Shown piece after piece: positions 1 through 8,335 of a DNA stretch of 64,000 nt. The DNA is from an uncultured Capnocytophaga sp. GTDB lineage: Bacteria > Bacteroidota > Bacteroidia > Flavobacteriales > Flavobacteriaceae. The DNA lies in contig NZ_CALGWU010000041.1 in NCBI RefSeq assembly GCF_937936315.1, forward strand, positions 70,938 to 134,937, in the 5' to 3' direction. Position 1 is the first letter of the stretch, and every line of letters starts with the position of its first letter. The notes beneath the pieces were generated by a model, which was given only the letters and a program-made list of their open reading frames with translations, was not told the origin of the DNA and did not search any database. A program made the position numbers and the translations under genes.

Positions 1-510
1 GATTTGGCTACCCCATTGATCCCAAGGAGCACTATAGTAAGTTTCAGCACCTACTTCTTTCATAAGGCGAGGCACATCAGGGCTTTTACAAGTCCAGCAA
101 GTACCTGGTTGAGGAGAGTGGGTAGAATCGGTAGGCGCACCAGTACGGAGAATTTTGGTAACATCCTCAATAGCATGCATGTGTCCGCGAGGAGCGTTGT
201 ATTCCTTAGAGAAAGCATAACCAGCCCAAAGGATTACCATTTCAGGGCGCAAAGCGAGCAAATCATCATCTTGATTGCTCATATATCTTGAGCGGAAGGT
301 CGTGTCGGCTGTAGCCGCCCAAGAGTCGTATTGACGTGGGTAGAACGATTCAAAGAGCTCGTTTTTGCATTCCTGATCGGGGAGGTTATTACCGCCTCTT
401 GCGATAAACTGAGCTTCTGTAGATCTGTTCATTATTGAATTAGCCAATAGTCCTAACAAAAAGGTAACTACCGCTAATAAACCTGCAATTAACCAATGTT
501 TCTTTTTCAT
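1..510 (-). CDS. nrfA: NrfA, ammonia-forming cytochrome c nitrite reductase (N-terminal part; cut by window edge)
   Basis: The reading frame is open from an ATG at 510 to the window edge and gives 170 residues, so the C-terminal two thirds are missing. NrfA reduces nitrite to ammonium in the periplasm with five c-type haems. Residues 5-25 form a hydrophobic signal or anchor segment. Residues 138-142 read CWTCK, the CxxCK motif that binds the catalytic haem in this family, followed by SPDVPRLM, also typical. The upstream neighbour is nrfH, 26 bp away on the same strand, which is the usual electron-donor pairing. Family assignment is very secure; the remaining haem sites lie outside the window. 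Confidence 0.96.
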   Translation of the reverse strand, partial: MKKKHWLIAGLLAVVTFLLGLLANSIMNRSTEAQFIARGGNNLPDQECKNELFESFYPRQYDSWAATADTTFRSRYMSNQDDDLLALRPEMVILWAGYAFSKEYNAPRGHMHAIEDVTKILRTGAPTDSTHSPQPGTCWTCKSPDVPRLMKEVGAETYYSAPWDQWGSQI

Positions 511-536
511 CGCTGTATAAATTATATTTCGTTTTT

Positions 537-1154
537 TTAATTTGTTGATTTTTCTTTATTTTTGACCATATTATCAAGCCATTCAGGGGTATTGTTTGGC
601 ATATTACTAATAATAGGTACGGGTGAATGAGGAGCTGCATTGAGTCCACGTACACGGCTGTGAGGCACTTCGCGGTGGCAATCCCAGCAGAGTCGCCCGT
701 TATCGGCGTGAGCCATTTCGGCAGTTACCTTTCCTGCTTGCACTTCACTCACAAGGGTGCTGTGGCAGCGGATACAGTTTTCTTGTACTACCTTTTGTCC
801 TGGAGAGTGCATTTTAATCACTTGAGGTTCCAAGCGAAAAGTGAACATCGTGGCGTGGCGCAGACCGTCGTTCGCTTTAAAATAGTATTTGCGAAAAACG
901 TTGTCGTGAGGCACGTGGCAATCGTTACACACGGTATTGCGACCGTGAGAGGAGTGCATCCACGTAGCGTACTCAGGCTCCATAATATGGCAGTTCACAC
1001 ACGCCTTGGGGTCGTCAGATAGATAGGAGTGCGCTTTGGATATATAAAATATGTATCCGCCAAGCCCTATCAATATCCCTACTAACGACGGAATCAAGAA
1101 TCGAAACCATCGTCCTTTTTTAGTAGATTGGGTGTTGTTATTTGTTGTCGCCAT
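537..1154 (-). CDS. nrfH: NrfH, tetrahaem membrane cytochrome c that feeds NrfA
   Basis: NrfH is the membrane-anchored quinol dehydrogenase that passes electrons to NrfA. The 205-residue protein has one membrane anchor (about residues 18-39) and four CxxCH haem motifs at residues 52-56, 76-80, 127-131 and 156-160; the first is CVNCHIM, with the Met that ligates haem 1 in this family. The start was set at the ATG at 1154 (MATTNNN); an ATG 66 bp further out would add basic residues and lies inside the predicted promoter region. It is transcribed leftwards ahead of nrfA as nrfHA. A TTG-N20-TACATTTG promoter lies just upstream. No other nrf or maturation gene is in view. Confidence 0.95.
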   Translation of the reverse strand: MATTNNNTQSTKKGRWFRFLIPSLVGILIGLGGYIFYISKAHSYLSDDPKACVNCHIMEPEYATWMHSSHGRNTVCNDCHVPHDNVFRKYYFKANDGLRHATMFTFRLEPQVIKMHSPGQKVVQENCIRCHSTLVSEVQAGKVTAEMAHADNGRLCWDCHREVPHSRVRGLNAAPHSPVPIISNMPNNTPEWLDNMVKNKEKSTN

Positions 1155-1189
1155 TATATAAAAAAATAATTTTTCGTTTCTTTTCGTTG

Positions 1190-1220
1190 CAAATGTAAAA
1201 TACTTTCTATACATTTGCAA
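1190..1220 (-). promoter_or_regulatory. Bacteroidota-type promoter of nrfHA
   Basis: On the minus strand a -33 TTG (1218-1220) is separated by 20 nt from a -7 element TACATTTG (1190-1197), matching the TTG/TAnnTTTG consensus of Bacteroidota housekeeping sigma factors. The predicted transcript start is about 30 nt before the nrfH ATG. No clear anaerobic-regulator operator was recognised. Confidence 0.6.
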
Positions 1221-1341
1221 ATGAATATAAAGATAAGTTTTTATTTTATTGCAATTCTAAATAAGGTATTGCTGCTTTAATCTCATTTTCAACGTATTAA
1301 ACTTTACAAAGAGTAATTAATTTAAAAAAAACGTTATACTA

Positions 1342-2688
1342 ATGAAAAAACATTTATTATCAATTTTTGCTCTAGGTACAACTTTCGTTTTGTACCCTAC
1401 TTTGGTAACTGCTCAAGAAGAGTTACCATCACCTCCACCGATGGAAGAAATGGCTCCACCACCACCTCCAAACGAGTTTACATTATCAGCACAATTGCGT
1501 CCGCGTTTTGAGTATCGCAATGGAGCTTACAAACCTATCCAAGATGGTGAAGCGCCTGCCATCCTCACTAACAATCGCGTTCGCTTGAATTTTGACTACA
1601 AGCACACCGACCGCCTACACCTATATATATCACTACAAAATGTGAATGTATGGGGACAAGCACCTCAAATACAATCATTTGATAGAACTGGTGGTATGTC
1701 GGTTTTCGAGGCTTACGCCGAATTTCCTCTTGTTAATACCCTCAGTGCAAAAGTAGGTAGACAAGTGATTGCGCTGGACGATGACCGTATTTTTGGCTCT
1801 CTTGATTGGCACCCTGCAGGTCGTAGTCACGATGCTGTGAGTTTAAATTGGAATGCTTGTGACCAATGGACACTCCGCAGCTTCTTTGCTTACAACCAAG
1901 GAATCGCTTCAGGAACAATGGATGTAAACACTCCTAATGGAGTACATTTCCAAGGAGGACAAGCCTACCAACACCTTGAAGCAGTTCACTCTCACCACAA
2001 ATTTAGCGAAGACCAAAAATTATCTCTCTTGTTTGCTAACTTAGGTTACCGCGTTAATAATGGTACAAACTATAATATGCAAACATTTGGAGCACACTAC
2101 ACTGGCAAAAGTGACGATTTGAGTTATGGTGCTTCTGCTTATTTGCAAACTGGTAAAAATGCCAAAGGACAAGACAAGAGCGCTTATATGTTTGCAGTGA
2201 ATGCAGGCTACAAGTTCTCTCCTATTTTCAGTTTAGCAGCTGGAGTAGACTACCTCAGTGGCACAGCTACTCCTTCCTCTAATACAACGGATAAAACTTT
2301 TGATCCATTCAGTGGTACCAACCATAAGTTCTATGGCTTTATGGATTATTACTATGTAGGTTTTACTCCTTCTGCAGGTTTGCTTAATCCTTACCTTACT
2401 GCTAATGTACGCACTGGTGAGAAGAGCAACCTCAGCGCTACTTTCCACTATTTTGCACCTGCTGCTAAGTTTGAAACTGACAAAAAACACAGCAGCTATG
2501 GCAGTGAAATTGATTTGGTGTATAACCTAAAAGTACAACCTTTTATCGGACTACAATTAGGTTACTCTACTTACTTTGCTAATGATGGCACTAAATCCCT
2601 TAAAAACACCCCTAACCAACGTGGTTACCAAGACTGGTTTTGGTGCAGCTTGAACATTAATCCTAAGTTGTTTTCAGCAATGTTTTAA
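1342..2688 (+). CDS. Outer-membrane beta-barrel porin, alginate-export-like, with proline-rich N-terminus
   Basis: The 448-residue product starts with a signal peptide (residues 1-24, ending VTAQ) followed by a proline-rich stretch (about residues 28-43, PPPMEEMAPPPPP) and then a barrel with many alternating aromatic strands. Blocks such as LRPRFEYRNG, NNRVRLNFDYK and KVGRQVIALDDDRIFG resemble the alginate_exp porin-like family of Bacteroidota. The likely role is a passive channel in the outer membrane; the substrate is unknown. It is divergent from nrfHA, so a link to nitrite or nitrate passage is possible but is only inferred from position. A strong hairpin terminator follows it. The proline-rich segment may span periplasmic material, but this is speculative. 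Confidence 0.75.
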   Translation: MKKHLLSIFALGTTFVLYPTLVTAQEELPSPPPMEEMAPPPPPNEFTLSAQLRPRFEYRNGAYKPIQDGEAPAILTNNRVRLNFDYKHTDRLHLYISLQNVNVWGQAPQIQSFDRTGGMSVFEAYAEFPLVNTLSAKVGRQVIALDDDRIFGSLDWHPAGRSHDAVSLNWNACDQWTLRSFFAYNQGIASGTMDVNTPNGVHFQGGQAYQHLEAVHSHHKFSEDQKLSLLFANLGYRVNNGTNYNMQTFGAHYTGKSDDLSYGASAYLQTGKNAKGQDKSAYMFAVNAGYKFSPIFSLAAGVDYLSGTATPSSNTTDKTFDPFSGTNHKFYGFMDYYYVGFTPSAGLLNPYLTANVRTGEKSNLSATFHYFAPAAKFETDKKHSSYGSEIDLVYNLKVQPFIGLQLGYSTYFANDGTKSLKNTPNQRGYQDWFWCSLNINPKLFSAMF

Positions 2689-2710
2689 AGTGAATAATAA
2701 CTCATAACAA

Positions 2711-2748
2711 AAAAAGGATAGCTTTCAGTGGAGAGCTATCCTTTTTAT
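2711..2748. terminator. Bidirectional hairpin terminator between porin and holin-like gene
   Basis: A stem GGATAGCT/AGCTATCC with a 10-nt loop is flanked by A5 on the left and T5 on the right, so it can stop transcription from both convergent genes. Confidence 0.85.
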
Positions 2749-2800
2749 TTTTCACTCTATCTATTATGATAAATATTGAATGAGCAAATAAATTTTGTAT

Positions 2801-3166
2801 TTACTTCTTATTTGCGATTGCTTGTTCAAAAGGAACGATTGTAATATTTTGAGCAAGCGATAAGCAAGTGCTAAACATCAAGGCTCCCAAAAAACCATAA
2901 ACTTTAAAACCTCCTATAACTAGCGATGTGAGGTAGACCATTATAACGTTGTTTAAAAACATTGTAAGCCCAAAAGTAAGTTCGGCGATAGGCATCAACA
3001 AATAGTCTAAAAGCGGACGCACATAGGCGTTCAAGCAGGAAAGCACAAAGGCTGCAAGTATGGCTGTGGAATACCCCTCGATGGTAGCACCTACATTCAA
3101 AATACACAATAGGAATATAAGCGTTGCCGAAATTATTAGATATACAAAATATTTTAGGAATTGCAT
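2801..3166 (-). CDS. Phage-holin-4-superfamily-like (YvlD-type) small membrane protein
   Basis: The 121-residue protein is almost entirely hydrophobic, with four predicted membrane segments (about residues 5-25, 30-50, 58-80 and 88-110). The stretch LNAYVRPLLDYLLMPI is typical of the YvlD/phage holin family 4 found in ordinary bacterial chromosomes. Despite the family name it is not evidence for a prophage; no phage genes surround it. Its start overlaps the 3' end of the hydrolase gene by 13 bp, so the two are translated from one leftward transcript. Function is unknown. Confidence 0.7.
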   Translation of the reverse strand: MQFLKYFVYLIISATLIFLLCILNVGATIEGYSTAILAAFVLSCLNAYVRPLLDYLLMPIAELTFGLTMFLNNVIMVYLTSLVIGGFKVYGFLGALMFSTCLSLAQNITIVPFEQAIANKK

Positions 3167-3924
3167 AAAAATTGTATCGTTTTATCGTAAAATTCAGTAG
3201 GATTTTGGGCGTGAAGCCAATGTCCTGCCTTACTCACAGTCTCTATAATAGCGTGAGGAAAATGAGTATAAATAAGTTGCTCATCTTCAGGCATTACATA
3301 TTCAGAATACTCACCTTTGAGAAAGAGTGTTTTACCATTGTACACATTGCTATCTGGCAATTCAGCTCCTATCTCACTCTCATTGGCAATAAGCGCTGGA
3401 AGGTTCAGGCGTAAGCCTAAATGCCCAGGGGTTTCCCAATAGAGATTTTTGAGCAAGAACTGACGGGTGCCTATATCACTCACATAGGCAGCAAGTGCTT
3501 TATCAGCCTCTACACGCGAGGTTATTTTGTTAAAATCAAGAGATGCTAATCCTCGTAATATTTGTTCGTGATGAGGTGGAAAATATTTAGGTGCCATATC
3601 GGCAACAATGAGTGAGAGTACTTTTTCGGGATATTCAGTAGCAAAAAGCATTGCTGTTTTGCCTCCCATAGAGTGTCCCATTAAGTGAAAAGCCTCCAAC
3701 TGATGCGCTTCGGCATATTGCAATAAATCTTGTACCATTAAAGGATAACTAAATTCATCGCTGTGGAAGCTGCGACCGTGATTGCGTTGGTCTAACAAAT
3801 GGAGTTGAAAACCTGCTTCGGCATATTTAAGCGCTAAGGAACGCCAATTATCAGACATTCCTAAGAATCCGTGTAAAATCACGAAGGGAGTTCCTTCACC
3901 TATAATTTGAGAGTGTAATATCAT
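3154..3924 (-). CDS. Alpha/beta hydrolase (esterase, YbfF-like)
   Basis: The 256-residue protein has the alpha/beta-hydrolase landmarks: the oxyanion-hole HGFLG near residue 19, DQRNHGRS near 45-52, the nucleophile elbow GHSMGG near 83-88, and a C-terminal KAGHWLHAQNP with the catalytic His. This pattern fits the YbfF esterase group. The start was taken as the ATG at 3924 (MILHSQ); five further in-frame codons upstream are possible. It is the fourth gene of a leftward run that begins with the PASTA gene. Cytoplasmic; the substrate cannot be read from sequence. Confidence 0.85.
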   Translation of the reverse strand: MILHSQIIGEGTPFVILHGFLGMSDNWRSLALKYAEAGFQLHLLDQRNHGRSFHSDEFSYPLMVQDLLQYAEAHQLEAFHLMGHSMGGKTAMLFATEYPEKVLSLIVADMAPKYFPPHHEQILRGLASLDFNKITSRVEADKALAAYVSDIGTRQFLLKNLYWETPGHLGLRLNLPALIANESEIGAELPDSNVYNGKTLFLKGEYSEYVMPEDEQLIYTHFPHAIIETVSKAGHWLHAQNPTEFYDKTIQFLCNS

Positions 3925-3949
3925 AATTTCAATTAACAATTAATAATGG

Positions 3950-4273
3950 CTAATTTGTTAGTTTCAGTCCGATAATGGAGCTGATAAGGGTCACCAGAAA
4001 CACTACGCGCCAGAGAGTTACAGGTTCTTTGAAAAAGATCATTCCCATTACTACAGAGCCTGCTGCCCCTATACCTGTCCATACGGCATAAGCTGTACCT
4101 AAAGGGAGTGTTTTGGTAGCTTTCATCATCAGCCACATACTCAGTGAAAGTGCAATAGCAAAAAGTGCATACCACAAGAAACTCTGTCTGCCAACAGTTT
4201 CACGTGCTTTTCCCATACTAAATACAAAAAGGACTTCAAAAAGTCCTGCTAACACAAGAAATATCCAAGCCAT
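3950..4273 (-). CDS. sugE: Small multidrug resistance transporter of the SugE/Gdx (guanidinium exporter) type
   Basis: The 107-residue, four-helix protein matches the SMR family. Residue E13 in the first helix (LAGLFEV) is the conserved proton/substrate glutamate, and the block GTAYAVWTGIGA is characteristic of SugE/Gdx rather than EmrE proteins. Members of the Gdx branch export guanidinium in exchange for protons. The gene starts 1 nt after the rluD stop, so it depends on the upstream transcript, and no guanidine riboswitch is visible. Guanidinium as substrate is inferred from the family branch. Confidence 0.88.
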   Translation of the reverse strand: MAWIFLVLAGLFEVLFVFSMGKARETVGRQSFLWYALFAIALSLSMWLMMKATKTLPLGTAYAVWTGIGAAGSVVMGMIFFKEPVTLWRVVFLVTLISSIIGLKLTN

Positions 4274-4274
4274 A

Positions 4275-5327
4275 TTAAAGATTAGAAGTTAGTTTGTAAG
4301 AACGCCACTTTTCAATACACGCGTGCATATCATCGGGGAGTTCACTGTCAAAACTCATAAATTCGTGAGTTACGGGATGTTCAAAACCTAACGTTTTAGC
4401 GTGTAGGGCTTGCCGAGGTAATACAGCAAAACAATTCTCTACAAATTGTTTATATTTAGCAAAAGTAGTGCCTTTCAGTATTTTGTCTCCGCCATAACGC
4501 TCGTCGTTGAAGAGGGTATGCCCTATGTATTTTAAATGCACCCTTATTTGGTGAGTGCGACCTGTTTCTAATCGGCAGGACACAAGGGTTACATAGCCAA
4601 AACGCTCTAAGACTTTGTAATGTGTTACTGCCTCTTTGCCGTGAGAACCATCGGGAAAAACATCCATTTGCAAGCGATCTTTCAAATGTCGTCCTATATG
4701 CCCTCGCACAGTTCCCTCATCTTCTTCTATATTGCCCCACACCAAGGCGACGTACTCGCGTTGGGTAGTTTTATAAAAAAACTGTTGTGTGAGGTGCAAC
4801 ATAGCCTCTTCAGTTTTGGCGATTACCAACAGTCCACTAGTATCTTTATCAATGCGATGTACCAATCCGGGGCGATTGCTGCTGTTGTTAGGCAAATGCT
4901 CAAAGTGATATACTAAAGCATTGATAAGCGTTCCGCTATAGTTGCCGTGCCCTGGGTGTACTACCATACCCGCAGGTTTATTCACCACAAGCAAGGCATC
5001 ATCTTCATATACAATATTTAAAGGGATATTCTCAGGTATTACCAAATCCTCGTGTGGAGGGTGAGAGAGGAGTACCTTTACCACATCGTTAGCTTTCACA
5101 CGGTGATTGGCTTTCACTGGTTCGCCATTTACAAAAATATTCCCCTGTTTAGCTGCTTGTTGTACCTTGTTACGAGTTGCATTTTCTACAAAATTCATCA
5201 AAAACTTATCTACACGCAAAGGTTCTTGCCCCTTGCCTGCTGTAAATGAATAATGTTCGTAGAGTTCGGGAGCTCCCTCATCGTCTGGTTCTAAATCGTC
5301 TACTAAATCTTCTTCGTACAAAGTCAT
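4275..5327 (-). CDS. rluD: RluD-type 23S rRNA pseudouridine synthase (RluA family)
   Basis: The 350-residue protein has an N-terminal S4 RNA-binding domain (about residues 34-95, LRVDKFLMNF...) and a pseudouridine synthase catalytic domain with HRIDKDTSGLLVIAKT (about 157-172), where the Asp is the catalytic residue. RluD modifies helix 69 of 23S rRNA in well-studied species; the exact target here is inferred. An acidic 25-residue N-terminal leader (EEDLVDDLEPDDEGAPE) precedes S4. It follows the PASTA gene by 64 bp and precedes sugE by 1 nt; PASTA next to rluD is a recurrent flavobacterial arrangement. Confidence 0.92.
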   Translation of the reverse strand: MTLYEEDLVDDLEPDDEGAPELYEHYSFTAGKGQEPLRVDKFLMNFVENATRNKVQQAAKQGNIFVNGEPVKANHRVKANDVVKVLLSHPPHEDLVIPENIPLNIVYEDDALLVVNKPAGMVVHPGHGNYSGTLINALVYHFEHLPNNSSNRPGLVHRIDKDTSGLLVIAKTEEAMLHLTQQFFYKTTQREYVALVWGNIEEDEGTVRGHIGRHLKDRLQMDVFPDGSHGKEAVTHYKVLERFGYVTLVSCRLETGRTHQIRVHLKYIGHTLFNDERYGGDKILKGTTFAKYKQFVENCFAVLPRQALHAKTLGFEHPVTHEFMSFDSELPDDMHACIEKWRSYKLTSNL

Positions 5328-5391
5328 AGAATTTTTAGAGATTGTTTTGGATTAATTTGTTGTAATTAAGGATAGAAACTTAGGTGAAATG

Positions 5392-6000
5392 CTAATCGCC
5401 CATCAGTTCCTCTATTGGTATCTCGTTGGGAATTGTATCACGCGTTTCAAAGCCATTACCACAAATCAAGTCTATACGTGAAGTTTTCACTAACTTATCA
5501 CCTGGTTGCACTGGCTTGCCATTGTATTGCATCTCAAGCACCATATCCTTACCGATATTATCCACATAAGTGACTTGCCCAATGGTAAGTCCTACCGATT
5601 GCAGAGTAGCTTCAGCATTCCGGCGTGTTACTTGTATCACCTTAGGAACAGTTACTTTGTGGTAACCCTTAGGATTGAGCGTGAGATATATTTTGCGATT
5701 GTACTTCACTCGCTCATTAGGCTCAGGACTCTGACTGATAACCGATAACGGTGGAAATGAAGGATTGTACTCGGTAGAATCGATTACCTCGCAGCGCAAA
5801 TCTTGTTCTTCGAGAAGGATTTGCACTTCGGTAAGGCTTTTATTAGTAAGATCGGGGACTACCACAAACTTACCGTGAGCCGTATAGAGTTGCAAAAATT
5901 TGAGTGATACCCATAGCAATAGTACCACAACTATTACTGCAAAAAACAGTTGCCAAACGAGTTGTTTTCCTGATTTTTTTAAAATTTCTTTGAAATTCAT
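5392..6000 (-). CDS. PASTA-domain membrane protein
   Basis: The 202-residue protein has a short cytoplasmic head, one membrane helix (about residues 17-36) and an extracytoplasmic part with two clear PASTA repeats: VVVPDLTNKSLTEVQILLEEQ... and VTVPKVIQVTRRNAEATLQSVG..., plus a partial third. PASTA domains bind peptidoglycan or muropeptides in kinases and penicillin-binding proteins; here there is no kinase or transpeptidase domain, so it is a stand-alone PASTA protein of unknown role. The start chosen is the ATG at 6000 (MNFKEI), since the longer frame runs through the promoter. It heads the leftward five-gene run. Confidence 0.88.
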   Translation of the reverse strand: MNFKEILKKSGKQLVWQLFFAVIVVVLLLWVSLKFLQLYTAHGKFVVVPDLTNKSLTEVQILLEEQDLRCEVIDSTEYNPSFPPLSVISQSPEPNERVKYNRKIYLTLNPKGYHKVTVPKVIQVTRRNAEATLQSVGLTIGQVTYVDNIGKDMVLEMQYNGKPVQPGDKLVKTSRIDLICGNGFETRDTIPNEIPIEELMGD

Positions 6001-6027
6001 ACCTTTGCAAAGTATTATTACAGATGG

Positions 6028-6057
6028 CAAAGATACAAAATAATTAACAACTAGCAA
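6028..6057 (-). promoter_or_regulatory. Promoter of the PASTA-rluD-sugE-hydrolase run
   Basis: Minus-strand TTG (6055-6057), 19-nt spacer, TATCTTTG (6028-6035). The predicted start of transcription is about 20 nt before the PASTA ATG. It is back to back with the uvrB promoter. Confidence 0.7.
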
Positions 6058-6081
6058 CAATAATTAAAATCCACAGTCAAT

Positions 6082-6111
6082 TTGTCATTCAACAAATTAT
6101 TCTTACCTTTG
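6082..6111 (+). promoter_or_regulatory. Promoter of uvrB
   Basis: TTG (6082-6084), 19-nt spacer, TACCTTTG (6104-6111); the expected leader is about 40 nt. No LexA-like box was recognised. Confidence 0.7.
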
Positions 6112-6155
6112 CCCTTTACTAACAACAGCCCTCTAAGGTCTGAAAGCTAACTTCA

Positions 6156-8153
6156 ATGAAATTCAATATAGTTTCCGATTTTTCCCCTACGGGCGACCAA
6201 CCTCAGGCTATTGACCAACTGGTAAAAGGCATTGAGCGTGACGATAAGTACCAAGTGTTGTTAGGCGTTACGGGCTCTGGAAAAACTTTTACTATCGCCA
6301 ATGTGGTGGAACGCATTCAGCGTCCTACCCTTGTGTTGGCACATAATAAAACGCTGGCGGCTCAGTTGTATTCAGAGTTTAAAGCCTTCTTCCCCAATAA
6401 CGCGGTGGAATACTTCGTTTCTTACTACGATTACTATCAGCCGGAAGCCTATATCCCTACTACGGGTACTTATATAGAAAAAGACCTCTCTATTAACGAT
6501 GAAATTGAAAAACTGCGCCTTAGCACAACTTCTGCACTCCTGTCAGGAAGACGCGATGTATTAGTTGTAGCATCGGTGTCGTGCTTGTATGGGATTGGTA
6601 ACCCTGTGGAATTCCAAAAGAATGTGATTACAATCAAACAAGGCGACGTACTCCCCCGTACTAAGCTGATGCACCGATTGGTGCAAAGCCTCTATGCTCG
6701 CACAACTGCCGAATTTAGGCACGGCAATTTCCGCATCAAAGGCGATGTGCTCGATGTCTTCCCTGGCTATGACGACAACGCTTTCCGCATTCACTTCTTT
6801 GGCGATGAAATTGAAGAAATAGAACAGTTCGACCCTACTACCAATCACGTGTTAGACCGCTACGAGAGCCTTAATATCTACCCTGCGAATATGTTTGTTA
6901 CTTCCCCCGATATTCTTCAAAAAGCGATATGGAATATCCAGCAAGATTTGATGAAGCAAGTAGAGTTCTTTGAGGCATCAGGCAAACCTTTAGAAGCCAA
7001 ACGGCTGAAAGAACGCACCGAGTTCGACCTTGAGATGATACGCGAATTGGGCTATTGTTCGGGTATTGAGAACTACTCTCGTTATTTAGATGGTAGAGAA
7101 CCCGGTACACGTCCGTTTTGCCTCATAGATTACTTCCCCGATGATTTCTTGATGGTGATCGACGAAAGCCACGTAACTGTCTCGCAAGTACACGCGATGT
7201 ATGGGGGCGACCGCAGTCGCAAGGAAAACCTCGTGGAATACGGTTTCCGCTTGCCCGCCGCGATGGATAACCGTCCGTTGAAATTCGAGGAGTTTGAAGC
7301 CTTACAAAACCAAGTGATTTACGTGAGTGCTACCCCTGCCGACTATGAACTCCAGCAAACACAAGGCGTGTACGTAGAGCAGGTGATACGCCCCACAGGA
7401 TTGCTCGACCCCGAAATAGAAGTGCGTCCCAGTCAAAATCAGATAGATGATTTGGTAGAAGAAATACAACTGCGCACCGAAAAAGACGAGCGTATATTGG
7501 TAACCACCCTCACCAAGCGAATGGCGGAAGAGCTTACCAAATACCTCACCCGCATTGGTATTAGGTGTCGTTATATTCACAGCGATGTAGATACATTAGA
7601 GCGCGTAGAGATTATGCAAGACCTCCGCAAGGGACTCTTTGATGTGCTCATAGGGGTAAACCTCCTCCGTGAAGGCTTAGACTTGCCCGAAGTGTCGCTC
7701 GTGGCTATCCTCGATGCCGATAAAGAAGGCTTTTTGCGTTCTACGCGTTCGCTGACTCAAACCGTAGGAAGGGCTGCCCGCAACGTAAATGGCAAAGCGA
7801 TAATGTACGCCGATAAGATTACCGATAGTATGCAGCGCACCATAGATGACACTAATTACCGCCGCGAAAAGCAGATGAACTATAACAAGGCACACGGTAT
7901 CACGCCTCAGCCTTTGCACAAGAAGATAGAGAATAGCCTCAGCAAGAGCCCTATAACCGAATTTCACTATGACCCATCGTTCAAGGAACACATAGCAGCG
8001 GAAACCCAATCAGTCTATTTATCGGCTAAGGAGTTAGAGAAGAAAATCAAGGAGACCCGCAAATTGATGGAGGCAGCTGCCAAAGACCTCGATTTCGTAA
8101 AAGCTGCTCAATACCGCGATGAACTAAAAAAATTGCAGGATTTAGCAAATTAA
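6156..8153 (+). CDS. uvrB: UvrB, excinuclease ABC subunit B
   Basis: UvrB is the helicase-like damage-verification subunit of nucleotide excision repair, loaded by UvrA and then bound by UvrC. The 665-residue length is normal. Visible landmarks are the Walker A GVTGSGKT (residues 37-44), the beta-hairpin region YYDYYQPEAYIP (about 92-103), the DESH box (MVIDESHVTVSQ), the helicase motif QTVGRAARN, and a C-terminal UVR domain (ELEKKI...FVKAAQYRDELKKL) for UvrC contact. It is a single-gene unit with its own promoter; uvrA and uvrC are not in the window. Confidence 0.98.
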   Translation: MKFNIVSDFSPTGDQPQAIDQLVKGIERDDKYQVLLGVTGSGKTFTIANVVERIQRPTLVLAHNKTLAAQLYSEFKAFFPNNAVEYFVSYYDYYQPEAYIPTTGTYIEKDLSINDEIEKLRLSTTSALLSGRRDVLVVASVSCLYGIGNPVEFQKNVITIKQGDVLPRTKLMHRLVQSLYARTTAEFRHGNFRIKGDVLDVFPGYDDNAFRIHFFGDEIEEIEQFDPTTNHVLDRYESLNIYPANMFVTSPDILQKAIWNIQQDLMKQVEFFEASGKPLEAKRLKERTEFDLEMIRELGYCSGIENYSRYLDGREPGTRPFCLIDYFPDDFLMVIDESHVTVSQVHAMYGGDRSRKENLVEYGFRLPAAMDNRPLKFEEFEALQNQVIYVSATPADYELQQTQGVYVEQVIRPTGLLDPEIEVRPSQNQIDDLVEEIQLRTEKDERILVTTLTKRMAEELTKYLTRIGIRCRYIHSDVDTLERVEIMQDLRKGLFDVLIGVNLLREGLDLPEVSLVAILDADKEGFLRSTRSLTQTVGRAARNVNGKAIMYADKITDSMQRTIDDTNYRREKQMNYNKAHGITPQPLHKKIENSLSKSPITEFHYDPSFKEHIAAETQSVYLSAKELEKKIKETRKLMEAAAKDLDFVKAAQYRDELKKLQDLAN

Positions 8154-8164
8154 GAAATTAGCAA

Positions 8165-8185
8165 CTCGCACCTTTGCCAAAGTTG
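8165..8185. repeat. Half copy of the ACTTTGCCAAAGGT dispersed repeat
   Basis: The stretch CTCGCACCTTTGCCAAAGTTG after uvrB shares CTCGCACCTTTG with the full inverted repeat at 9073-9119 and the related copy at 38467-38511. Confidence 0.55.
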
Positions 8186-8280
8186 ATGACTACCTTTATA
8201 AATAAAGATTTTTCTCTCTGATGCTCTCTAAGCCTCTCCAAGATTTTCGGAGATTTCCCTAAATTAAAATGTTAAAAAAT

Positions 8281-8310
8281 TTGCTGATTACGAATTGTTT
8301 TGTATATTTG
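8281..8310 (+). promoter_or_regulatory. Promoter of the LRR lipoprotein gene
   Basis: TTG (8281-8283), 19-nt spacer, TATATTTG (8303-8310). The spacer ends in ATTGTTTTG, as in the recF and 32.8-kb promoters. Confidence 0.7.
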
Positions 8311-8335
8311 CCTCGAATAACTAAAAAATAATACT

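Noticed and set aside
2801..3166. Prophage remnant, from the holin-like gene together with the S24 repressor at 20129
   Set aside because: The holin-type family is common in ordinary chromosomes, and no integrase, terminase, capsid or tail gene is present in 64 kb.
4274..4400. Guanidine riboswitch ahead of sugE
   Set aside because: The gene starts 1 nt after the rluD stop, so there is no leader to hold a riboswitch.
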